Shown here: one piece after another, positions 1 to 11,300 of the stretch
How positions within the stretch are numbered: position 1 is the stretch's first letter
Layout of the letters: each line of letters starts with the position of its first letter
Origin: Echinococcus granulosus
Lineage: Eukaryota > Platyhelminthes > Cestoda > Cyclophyllidea > Taeniidae
Direction of reading: 5' to 3'
Length of the DNA: 64,000 nt
Assembly (NCBI RefSeq): GCF_000524195.1
Contig: NW_020170436.1
Coordinates: forward strand, 216,201 to 280,200
Made by a program: the position numbers and the translations under genes
The notes under the pieces: model-generated
Told to the model about the DNA's origin: nothing
Database searches by the model: none
What the model saw: the letters and a program-made list of their open reading frames with translations, nothing else

Positions 1-131
1 ACTTATTGCGTACATCAGGAGCGTGAGTACTCTTCGGAGTGTCTAGGGTCGACATTTGAGGTTTACTACTAGCGTTTTTTGGGGGTCGATAGAAGGAAGA
101 GGCGAAATTGCCGACAATTTGCTTTATCGCA

Positions 132-148
132 GTTTCTCTCTCCTTTAG
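132..148 (+). other. Possible 5'UTR or spliced-leader acceptor before the Sec14-like gene
   Basis: A pyrimidine tract followed by AG ends at 148, only 8 nt before the start codon. This is a good 3' splice site with no matching upstream donor visible in the first 130 bases. Flatworms add a spliced leader to many mRNAs at such sites, so it may be a trans-splice acceptor, or simply the end of a 5'UTR intron that begins outside the window. Confidence 0.3.
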
Positions 149-156
149 GCTCATAA

Positions 157-3100
157 ATGTCGTCTTCAAAATCCTCGGCAAAGGCTACCAATTTGGAGGT
201 CACAAATCCCGAAGAGTTCCACCGGCTACTCACCAAATTTCGTGAGACCATGGTGAAAAATTGCAAACCCCTACCCGACGAACCCGACTTCTTCGTTGAT
301 GACATTATGTGAGTTCTGGAAAGGTCACCTTTGTTGAATTACTTTTAACCTGGGGAAAATGAGCCAGATCTTGTTTCTCTTTTGGCCTCTACCAGTATGA
401 CCGACTTTCTCCGCGCGAGGAAATACAAATTGGACGAAGCGGTCGCCATGTTGACAGCTGCGGTGGAGTGGAGACGCGAGTATCAACCGCTCAAAGCTGA
501 TTGTCAGTACTGTCATGATCAACCGGGATACCATTGCATCGTAAGTCACTGGCTCCTTTAAGCTGCCTGATCAAGCTGGAATTCATAGATTTCCAGAAGA
601 GGCAAAAAAGTATCCTCTCATCCTAGCACATTTCCCCGCCCCGCCTGTGTGCTCATCGGCCAGCGCCTAACCTGCGTCGAGGCGAAGGCCGTCCGGCACG
701 CACCGCCGTGCGCCAAATTGTCACTGAAGTAGAGACTTACGGTTGTCTTTAACACCTGAGCTTCACATCTACGTTCTTTGACCCTTTTACAAGCCTCCAC
801 CCCCCTAGATCTCTACGACTCTGGATTTTGGGTCCTCCTTCCAACGAAAAGTTTGCCGATACACACTACTATTTCATGCTGGCTTGCACCATCGCTGTTT
901 CGTGTGGGTGATAAGGCACCTCTTTTATTTTGGATGTCACCTGAGTATCGCTGGTAGAATGTAGCATAGTAGTGGCCTACTTTTGAGTGACCCTGTTGAA
1001 GGTGTAGATTGAGTAGGCCTTGGGCTGCAAAATTCATCCAGACGTTCTGTCTTTTGCCTATTTAACTTGCCCTTTTCAAAAGCTGTATTACTGGGAGCCC
1101 GCAGTGTGAGGATTGATCTGCGGTCACCGCAATTCTCCTTCATTTCATCTACACCCATTCCACCATTAGAGTGTAGATGTGAGATCATTCATGTGACTCT
1201 TATTTTATTTTACATCACCGTGGTTACTGATCCGTGGTTGTAAACAGCAAGAGTGAAGCGACTTTACAAGACATTTGAGTGTCAGTAAAGATAGAATACT
1301 TCATGATTGACGAGCTCTTGTGCATCAGAAAAAAGTGGTTACGCATCACAGGGTGTAGCCGCCTCAACTACAGCCTACTTTGAAGCACCTCTGCACAGCG
1401 ATCTCAGCTCGGGTCACATGGCAGACGATTCACTTTCATGCCTCAAGTTGCCTGCGGAACGTAACACCGACAAAAGCTTTGCCAGAATGATTTACAAGGA
1501 GGTTATTTGCATTTCTTAGAGACGCACGATCGTTTAAAACGGGAATAGCGGCAAGTGGAGACGTTTTGGGGCGGATGGGGAAAGTCACATGAGCAACATG
1601 ATATCCACCACGTTGCAATTTGTCGCTTCGCCGCTTACTGTTTATAAGTAGTATCTATAAGTCACCGCTTAATAAAGCTGCTGAAAAACCTAGTGAGTGG
1701 TGAATTAAAGGAAGACGATTTGTAGGCGTTAGGACGGTCGAGTGGACGTCTGAAACACGTTTGTTCCACTCTGAGGGATCGGAGTTCTTTGTCTCATTAA
1801 TCCATGTCTAAGTGTTCCAGATTAGGAGGATTTCGGTGGCACTTCGCCCGCTTTCGGGTCCACGTCTAGCTATCACTGCCTTGGCCATTTTCACGAGCCC
1901 ACTCTCCTGTCGAGGCCTCAACACATGCTTCGTTGGCTTCGTAAAATCAAGTATAAAACTTTTTTGCTCAGTAACAAGTCGATTTGTGATGGAATTTCTG
2001 ATGTTCTGAGTCAGAAAAGCAATTAGAAATAACCACTCGTGTGGCAATAGTTCGTCTCACCTGCCATGAGCATCCCGGAATTCACTCTACTTATTGTTTT
2101 CTAAGTACTATATCCCAACGAAAAGCAATAATTCAGTTTTTAGTGCTTGGACGGGTGATCGATTGCAAAAAAAACTCGCAAAGGTCTTTCAGATTGACAG
2201 GCCTCCTTAAGACTAATGCTGATGACAAGTCAAAGCGTTGAGGGTATGAGTTTTCACTCCCCGGCTTCAATTTGCCTAGTCTTTCTGGAAAGCAAATCCA
2301 CTCCTATATTTTAACCTTTCAGCAGTGTTTCATCAATTCCTTAAAAATCTGGGAATCGTGCAATCTCACCAACATTTGATCAGCAATCTGAGACCGTTGT
2401 GGACGGTACCCGACTTATCCATCACCTCCTTTCTGCTTTTGACCAGTAGATCAGATTGCACATTGTCTTTTGTACTGCAGCCTTAAATGCAGTATTAGCT
2501 AAGTTCCAATTTAAGAATCTTAGTGTAACAGATAAAGATGTTAAAAATATATAAAGTGTTTTTTGGAAGTTAGGTCTTGGGATGGGCACCCGAGTCCAAA
2601 AGTCCCGTTTTGATTCGAACAAGGATGTGGTGTTACTACGAACGCTTATTTGATCCCAACCCTGGCTACTTTTCAATGGCTAAGAAAATCATACTCACAT
2701 GTTTTTAAGGGTATCACATTCTCTGTCACCATCAGTCAGCCAGTCTCACTTAACGTACTCAAGGTAAAGGTAACTAACGCCTACTTATGTCCATTTCAGC
2801 GTCAAGTTGGACATGACAAGATTGGGCGCCCAATATTGTACGCGTGTTTCGCCCAGGCCTTTGCCACCAAAAACCACTCAGTGGACACCATCATGCATTG
2901 CGTTCAGATGTTGGAAAATGCACGCCACTCCTTTAAGCAATCGGCCACGCAGGTCGTCTTCATCATTGACTGTACAGGCAAGTTTTGCACTTCACCACAA
3001 AAGTCAGCCCGCTTGAGATTATACACCCGGATATGATCACTTGCGTGAGCTTGGACCCCGTCTAGTTTCTAATCGTAGCAATTACTTTACAAAGGCTTTG

Positions 3101-4189
3101 ATTCGAGCGGGTATGAGTTAGCAGGGAATATGGGGCATGCATACCTGATTAATACCCAGCTAGTGAAAACTAACAGAAATCCAGAGTATTCTCAGTCTCG
3201 TCTTGGTTTTTATGGTACTTGCTTGCCCTTAATATGCATCTCTACGTGATGTCGGCCAGTTAAGATGTGACTTGGCGAGAGCTCCACCTTCTGAAATACT
3301 CGAGAAGTAGCCACGAAAATCAAAGATTTCGGACAGTCGAAACAGAGGCGCCTTCTGCAGTTGGAGGTATCCGCAACCAAAGAAACCTACCGGTGCATAC
3401 GCTTGCTAAGTATGCTATAGCCATCTTGTCAAATGTGGAGGACCTGTAGGTTTCAGGTCATCTACTTATCATTAATTAAGTAGCAAACAAAATTCCAAAG
3501 TTCCCATATAATTTATGGGATTTTTTTGTAATTTGACTACTAACTGATATCAAAATGCCATTAAAGGTCACTATTCTGACCTCTCTTAAATGGCAGGTAT
3601 GACACTGCCGTGCTGCAACCCCAACCTCGGAAAGAAGATGGCGAGCGTCTTTTCCAATTACTATCCCGAACGCCTCGGTGCTGCCGTGATAGTGAATCAC
3701 AAGGCCATTTTCCAGTCTATCTGGCGAACGATTCGAAAGTTTCTCGATCCTGTCACCGCACGTAAGGTGATCTTTTTGAAGCAGAAGACATCACAGAAGC
3801 ACTCCTCCAATCCGGAGAAGAAATCGAAGAGACTGAGTGAGGGTCTTCGTGAGCTCTGCGACGAGGCAACAGCTCAGTGGTTGGAGACGGAGATTCAGAT
3901 GAATCGAGAGATCAACGAGAATCAGATGCGATTTTGGGAGAAGCCCTCAGGCGGTGCCCACGATCCGAGAGGAACGGAGGCCTTCGTAAGGGAATTCATT
4001 GACTGTGGAAACCCGCCGAATGGTTTCATGCCGCATCCAAATATTGTGGATATGGTGTGTGGTAAACTTGCACCCGGATATCCTGTACATCTGAGGAAGG
4101 GTGGCGCTGGAGACAAATTTGATAAAGAGCAGATGAAGGAGTATGGCATTGATAGTGTGGACGCGGACGATGACGAGGATGAGGATTAA
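157..4189 (+). CDS. Sec14/CRAL-TRIO domain lipid-transfer protein, 4 exons, 355 aa
   Basis: Exons are 157-308, 396-540, 2800-2977 and 3597-4189; phases close to a single 355-aa frame ending in TAA. Residues ~50-75 carry the CRAL-TRIO N-terminal signature (FLRARKYKLDEAVAM). The lipid-binding domain follows at ~100-210: GHDKIGRPILYACF opens exon 3, a VVFIIDCTG strand ends it, and exon 4 has YYPERLGAAVIVNH and FLDPVTARKVIFL, the conserved YPERL...P.....KI pattern of Sec14 folds. Family members bind phosphatidylinositol, phosphatidylcholine or other hydrophobic ligands in the cytosol and at membranes; the ligand here is not readable. After the domain comes a basic stretch, a helical segment and a strongly acidic C-terminus (DADDDEDED). 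The ATG at 157 is 8 nt after a strong acceptor-like tract. The third intron starts with GC. No signal peptide or membrane segment is seen. I am sure of the family and not of the orthologue. Confidence 0.9.
2978..3596 (+). other. GC-AG intron in the Sec14-like gene
   Basis: Exon 3 must stop at 2977 to join exon 4 in frame (the split codon G|GT gives Gly). The intron begins GCAAGT after ACAG, so the donor matches the consensus everywhere except the GC dinucleotide, and it ends in CAG. GC-AG introns are a minor class spliced by the normal spliceosome and usually need a strong donor context, as here. No alternative GT donor nearby preserves both the CRAL-TRIO reading and the phase. Confidence 0.8.
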
Positions 4190-5372
4190 AGCTGATGGAG
4201 GCTACTTTGCTTCCTTGCATTCAGTTCAGTGACTTATTGACGCTTGTCTTTATTCCCCGTACGGCAGAGCGAGTATAGGTGGAAGCATGCTCGCCCTACT
4301 GACAGTTTTTTGAAGTAAAATTTGACTTAGGCATGTCATGGTTGAGCTAACCATTGTTAAGCAGGCGATGGAGTTATCACACGTCGTCACAAAGCAATAC
4401 TTGGGAGGAAACAAGGATTTTCACCCAAGGGAAGGCGTAAAACTCAGTGTCGAACGTTTGAGCGTAGAGGAAACTGCAGGGCGGAGTAATTAGGGTAAAG
4501 GGGGGTTCAACTACAAAATGACGCACCAGGACAGATTTTGTGTTGATCAAGCGAACGTCCTCTGAGCTAAAAAAATTCCTTAGAAATGCGTGCTATGAGC
4601 TAGGACTCCAGCCACTGACAGACGAACAGACGGACGAAAGCAGCGCCGTCCTTGAGAAGTTTCTATCATTCACCCAGATGTCCCACCGCCAAGCGGCCGA
4701 GTTTCCTATCACCGCAGGACTGACTATGCGGATACACTTTTTACCTCTTCCGTGGGAAAGGGCACTTTATGACCGCACACGGCTTCCTTCTGGCAAGTGG
4801 CACCACAATTGTCAGTCATATGCCATAACGACATGTGGAAGAACGCCACGTTCCATGCCCAACGCGTCGGCCGGTGGCCGTAAAAGGACGCATTTCGAAT
4901 TTCCACCCGTCAGTACGTGTGAACAGGCGGTATGGTGGCGCGCCTCGTTATTGGGCAAGAGAATAGTCAAAGGGCTCCCTCTTACCTAAGCGCTCCTTGT
5001 GGAATGGAAAAATATTATGGATTCCCAGGAAGACGTAGATTTCCTTGTTCCCAAGACATGCAGCCATATTAGCTAAATCCTCGTTAAAGAAGACCCACCA
5101 AGCAAAACAGGCTTATTGTTCACCTAACCGATATTCCAAAGAAAGAATAAGAGAAGGTGAACGAGAAGGAAGAGCCGGGGGAGGGGCCGACGAAATAATC
5201 GAAGTCGTAGAATGGGGGAGGAGGAGGAGCGGGGAATGGGAGGATCGTACAACAAGAAAAGCAAATAAGGCTATTCAGATAAACTGAGAGATTTGCAGAT
5301 TAAAGAAGTAAATTTCAAGAACCTAGCTGGAAACACACGTACATATAAACGAGCACTGGAGACAAAGCAGCA
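4190..5372. other. Tail-to-tail intergenic region (about 1.2 kb)
   Basis: This stretch separates the stop codons of the + strand Sec14-like gene and the - strand RhoGAP gene and must hold both 3' ends. An AATAAA hexamer on the - strand at 4249-4254 could serve the RhoGAP transcript; no clear AATAAA was found for the Sec14-like gene. An open frame at 4540-4989 begins with GTG, has no recognisable domain and is probably chance. A purine-rich tract occupies about 5140-5240. Confidence 0.5.
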
Positions 5373-8300
5373 TCACTTGGGTCGTGGAATGCTCCTCGAT
5401 TGGCCTTCCACATGTATCTCCTCCCCTTCTTCCCCCTCCTCCCCTGAATCCACTTGACGAGGAGTGGCAGGTGACTCTTGACAAGTTGGTGCACTGTGAA
5501 TACTTGTCACACTGACCCGAGGCAGTGGACTGAGGTAGAAGGGTACTGCCAGACCTTCAGGGGAATGCGGCAACTGCTGAAATTGTTGCCGCTGTTCTTC
5601 TAGATCCAGTGGCAATCCAATCTCCAGCAATGATTGAGTGGAAGTGGGAGCGTACGGCACACCTGCCGAGGTCACGACTAATTGAGGGGCGGTACTGGCA
5701 GTTGTGGTGGTGGCAGCTGTGACCGCGGTGGCAGTGGTGACGTTTGAACCGAGGAACCATGCAGTTCGACGAAGCATCGCCTCCATTTGGCGTCGATGAA
5801 CGGCTCGATAACGGTTGCGGGAGCGTCGAATGTAGGAGCGGGTAAGGATTTGAGTGTGCTCCGTGCCTTCAGAGTCATCAGTTTCCTCTTTTGGGGAGTC
5901 ATGGTTCTATAAAGAAGGGTGATCAAAAATTGACTGGAATCTTATATCCATTACCGTCATCGCCAATAATGCTGTGCCGTTGGCCATTACCAAGCTGGCC
6001 ACTGTGATTATTTTAGACCTGAAAGGTCATCTAGCATCTATTTAGTCGATATTCAGCCCTACTAATCTATTTGTTACACAAAGACCCATCATTGACAGAT
6101 AAAGAGCGGACGTCACACATGTGTGACACAGAGTAGAGATACGAATTAAGGAAGGTTTGTTGTACCTGTCGCTGGAAAACAATGTATTTAATAGAGCGAT
6201 ACCCACTTTAAAGCAACAGCTTCTCTTTGTTTTAAAAATTTCCTTTATTCTTAAGCCAAGTACACCAAAGTTGAGCTTTGAAAACGAAATGGAGAGTAAC
6301 GCCCACTGCATCCATTTACTCATTCGTCCGCTACGTGAATACGCCTTATTTCCGATATAAGTAGTACTTGCTCTCGTTTTGTTTTTAAGGATCTTTGCCT
6401 GGCAAGTGTCTTTAGGTACATACCTGGCTAGCTGTCAATAATGGCAACTTCAAATTGACATACTAAGGTTGCTTTTTCATCCCCTTTTTCCCATCGACAT
6501 TTCTGACACTCTCCTATCAGTATGATCTACCCCGCGGTGTTTGAATTGGTCGGAAGGTCATGCCTCCTCGTCATTAAGGAGGCTGGCACAGATTGGAGGT
6601 GGGCTTGGGAGAAAATTCAGCTTTAACCAGGTGTCGTTCCGCCGTTCTCAAGAGATTGCTGTCGAGTGATTCCAATCCGTCCGGGCCTACGGCCTCTCAG
6701 CCCCTCCCCATGCTTCTATCCTCCTAGGCCTTGTTAAATTTTCAAAAGGTGGGAGGAGATGAACTAAACTAATAAATGAATCTAGAGCAAGGTGACTCCG
6801 TTGCCTGGTTACCCAACCCAGATGCTCCAGGAAGGTTTATGCCTGTTCCGTATTAGTGAATCTGTATTGGTTGAAACGATGTCCTCCTTTGGAAAGCCTC
6901 CACAAGACCAAAAATATGCTTTTAAGGGAAGTGGATGACATAAAAGCATCATCTAGTCTCAATCGCATTGTTTCAGGTTGATTATTCAGGGGATAGGATG
7001 TTCATATCTTCCAAGCAAACTTTCAGCATCTACTTCAGTAGTCTCTCCACGATATGTACCCTCCGTATTGTCTGCCCTCCCGTTTCATGGAGCGCACGCG
7101 GGAGGCAGATAGGATAACATTCAAAAGAGTAAAATTGGTATTTGTTTAAGCCTTTTCTTAAAGAGATGGAGCCCTCAATTTTTTGAGGTTCAATCGCCAC
7201 CTTGGTGTCAGGGATCAGACCTTGACAAGACTAGTAAGCCTTTTTACGACCTCAGTGATAACTCCGCTGGTAGAGGGGAGGGGTTTAGCGCCGCCGAGTA
7301 GTTTAAACTACCTCCTGCCTAAACCGGAGGATTTGCCACCACCATGTATTTGAGGATTTAGGGCGTGGAGACCCCATCCAACCCCTGATTAACTATTGCG
7401 TCCACCAATCATCGGGCGACCAATGAAAATGAAGTCAAACAAAATACCTCTTTTCTATCGACTTTATTCTCCCTCTTTGCCTAAAAGTTAGCTTTTAATA
7501 CAACTACTTAATCAATTTCCCAATGCACGCCAGCTTTTTCTAAAAATAATATTTCCCACCCTTAATTTCATTGCATTTAGTACGAAGCAGAATGCATGCC
7601 TTGCACCAAGAAGCAATTTGTCCGGTGCAGGGCGCTTCGCAGGCCTGTCAAGCCATTTACTGTTGCTGTTCAGGTGGTCGAGCCTCCCTCCTCCCTTTTA
7701 TTCACATTAATGAACATTTACCAGTGTCCTTGCTAAGATTAGTCTCCCGATGTGGGATAAACTTCCTCGACTCTCCTGCGTTCTCGATGCGACTTGCGCT
7801 CACTTTTCTCGCCCCCTCGAGAAAAAAAAAACAACGCCTCTGGGCGATCTTGATCGTTCATAGAACAAACGTCAGATTTTTGGGAAGTGGAGCAACAGAC
7901 CGCCAACAAGAAAGGCCGATCAGAGATTTCTACTAATTGTGCAAATAGCCCAAACAAGTCGAGAGGGACGCACCTCCTCATCGACGTCTTTCGGCTCCAC
8001 CGACGGTGCTTCAGCAACAGCTGCGGTGACGGGTACTTTAGTCACGCCTACAGCCTTCGTTGTTATTGCCGGCGTCGGTGGTTGTGGTAAAGCGCTGACC
8101 ACGGAGGAGGGTGAGGGAGTTGTGGAGGCGAGGGAGGGAACAGTAGCGGTGGCCTGGGTGGTCTGCTCACCTTCTCCTCCTCCAAGACGACTTCTCGTGA
8201 GACAGAGCAGTCGGGAAGCCAAAGCGAGGATTCGGCCCACTGGTGGCGTGTATTTTCCCTCCTCGACACCTTGAAATAGCAACATTGAAGAGGGAAACAG

Positions 8301-11300
8301 TGATTTTTGGTAGTGAGAAGGTATTCAATCTGATACAGTTCTTTCGCCCTAAAAGTGATATGTCGACGTGTACGACCTCCCTCAGCCCAGAATTCGTCGA
8401 TCGAGAGGGCAAACTACCTTCACAAAGCGTCAAAAACGCATGGCTTAATGTTTGTTCTCCCTGTCGTCAGCAAAGTCACTCTCACATGCTGGTAGAAGGG
8501 TTGCCAGTGACCCCTCACCTGCATTACCGATCATTTTCCCATCCGGAATCAAGTCACCGATTTGAACTTTTCGCCCCTCCGTTGGATTAAATGCCGCACA
8601 GTAAAAACGCCCTTTAAATTTATCCGCCAAACAAAAGGCGTGTACATTAAACAGCCAAACTTGCCTTCATGCAGTGCTTTGGAGACATTAGAAGGAAGCA
8701 AATCGTCCCGGTTCCCTCTCTTGTTCATTATCCCTGCCCTATCCTGCAAGCAGACCGTGTAGACGCATCGTAAATCATTTACAACACCCTGGGGTGCATT
8801 TGCTCTTCCCACACTCCCTCGTTCTCCCACTCGCCCTTAATTTCTGTGGATTATTTGCACTAAAGAATGTGGCAAGCAGATGGGTTGGACTTCAAAATCT
8901 GTAAGCAATCGTGTTGGTCAATGGCAACATTGGCGGTGGTGGTGGTCGAGCTTCCTGCAAGACAGAACTTCATGTCGAAAGGATCCAGGATTTGGAGACT
9001 TCGAGGAGGGGATACGCATCCACCTTCTCATCTTTTCATGAGAAGACAAAACGGAAAAGACTCTTTACCTTATCTGGACCTCAGATAATCCGGATCCAAA
9101 CAACCGTAGGCTATCGCAATCCCCTCGGAAATAATGAGGGGGGTTTTGCGGGTGCACCATGGATTGGACGTGCGCGTACGTACTATGATGACTAGTGGAG
9201 TTCCCGCATGAGCACCATCTCCGCGCACATTCCTACTTGAATGACCTTGACCTCATCACGGCTGTCTGTGACTGTGGTAGTCGAGCCTCCTTTGAAATAG
9301 ATCCTTGTGGCCAAGAGGCTAGTTGAAGTCTTCTTTTCATGTTTGAAAAGACAGACAAGCTTTGTCCATCAACCGATGATGTGGTACTCCATCGTGGATG
9401 TCCTGTGCTCTTCGTAGAACAGGCTTTGCAATCTCAGCACCACCGTTAGAGACATAATTCAAGCTATTCCATGCCTTGACAATCACCTGGATCCCCTTCA
9501 TTCCATTTTTGGCCGTCAGAAGTAGTCAGGGGGTTTCTTGATGCCTTGGATACAAGTGCTACATCACCATTTGTCTCGGAGGCAACTCGACTCCAGCAGC
9601 TACTGAGTTGTTGTATCCTTCCACTGAGATGCCAGCATTTGGACCACTGAACTGGCATACCGCCTCATGGCTAAAAAGTGTCTTACATAGTCCTCACTCG
9701 TAAGCAAAGTGGTCTATTTGGCATGCCTGCCTGGACAGAACCGTCTTTTTCTTCCTTTTTTTCTTCTTTTTCCCACTAATGTGAGTGTGCAGTTAAGCTA
9801 GTGTAGGAAAAGCGGATCGTCACATATATGTGACGTCAGCCTACTTAAGAACTATCAAACCGTGAGCAAAAAAATCTTACAGAAACATCTGCAACACTTG
9901 CAACTTCTTTAAATCTTTCATAAGTAAAAGAAAAATTTTGACATTTTAAGGCAAACACAAGTGTCAGTCATTTAAACCTGCAAAGTGGCTAAACAGGCCA
10001 CCAAAATATTAGCCTTCAGGTAAGAGGAGAAAATAAATGAGCTGTTGAAAGACTAGAGAAACGTTCCTAATTGTAGCCAGTCTGATGGCTGGAATTCCTG
10101 TTTTGTTGCCCCGTTTTTTTGTTAGAGAAATTTTAATGGATCTCTGCTGGCGGATATGTCCCGACCGAATGCACTGGTGAAAAGCTCTTTCACCTCTCTA
10201 ATAGGGCCAAAAAGGCAAGGAAGGGGAGGAGGACCGACAAATTTTATAACCGATTCGAGATTACCCCCGAACAGGTGGGTTGATATTGCTATTTTCACCC
10301 TCCACCCCCCACCTCCTGGCGGTCCCCTCGCAGTTTTCTAGAAACGGCTGATTGGCCATTCGGTAATGCCGCTCAAAACTCCACTGTAGGCCATAAACTC
10401 TTCGTTACAAGGTCTGTCTACGTGTCAGTCCAAGTCTGCCTCAGAGGCGAGTCGGGCAATACACAACTTTCGGAGATTTTCTTGTGTCACGGTGTGTAAT
10501 TCAACTGCCATTTAAAAAAAGGTGGAATAGTACAGAAAAAAACTGCCCTCCAATTGACTTTATAAACTTAGTCGACCTGGTTGATCCACGCGATTTGACG
10601 CAACTAGTGGTGATTCGGAGAGGAGATGAGGAGAACGCATGTCACATATATGTGACGCTGATGGTGAGCAGGTCAAGTGGTGCTATTCACTACGGCTCTT
10701 TGAGGCTAGTAGACCGCTATTTAAATTTTGTTTGTATGGGATCAGCTTTTGGCCCCAAACAACACACATTTCATTCAAACTGACCGGAGGGAGAGAGGGG
10801 AATGGAGAGAAGGGGAGAGTGACTAACCTTGGCCTTTTTGAAGTGTCTTTTTCCCCTTCAATTTCTTTATCCTAGCCGTGGAACTAGGAGGCACAATGAA
10901 GCTGCTAACGACCTGAGACATTGAGGGAATGACTGTGGAGGCGGGAGAGGAGGAGGAGTTTGAGCACACACGTCCCAGAAGTAGGTCCGTGTAGTAAGTG
11001 GTTATGGAGTCTCCCAGATGAGCGAATCGAAGAATCAGAGTTTGCATTACCTAAAAGACGAAAACAAAAAAAGTCGACCTCTTTTATGGCTTAAAATGAC
11101 CACTTTTGTGTCTGGCCAATGAGAAAGCGGGAAAATCGATATGTTGTTCATTGGCTGATGGACCGATAATTCCAAGGAATTTCATTGGCTAGAATCAAAT
11201 AACACCGACTTCCAGACTGCGGTTCACCACACAAAGGAGCAATGCTAGTCGGAAAATATCTTTCTCAAAATATCTTACTAAAATGCCAATATTTAGTGAA

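Larger units (their letters stand above)
5907..7973 (-). other. Last intron of the RhoGAP gene
   Basis: Donor GTGCGT follows the exon ending at 7974, and acceptor TATAG precedes 5906. It carries one copy of the dispersed palindrome (6112-6127) and a compact hairpin (7071-7110). No second gene is supported; a few open frames of 60-120 codons look like chance. Confidence 0.6.
8270..10827 (-). other. Intron of the RhoGAP gene
   Basis: This 2.6-kb intron lies between the exons 10828-11050 and 7974-8269. It holds palindrome copies 2 and 3 (9818 and 10641) only 0.8 kb apart and a direct repeat of nuclear-receptor half-sites at 9242. No coding exon is supported inside it. Confidence 0.6.

Noticed and set aside
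4540..4989. 149-codon open frame on the + strand
   Set aside because: No ATG near its start, no recognisable domain, and it lies in a 3' intergenic region between convergent genes; a chance frame is likely.
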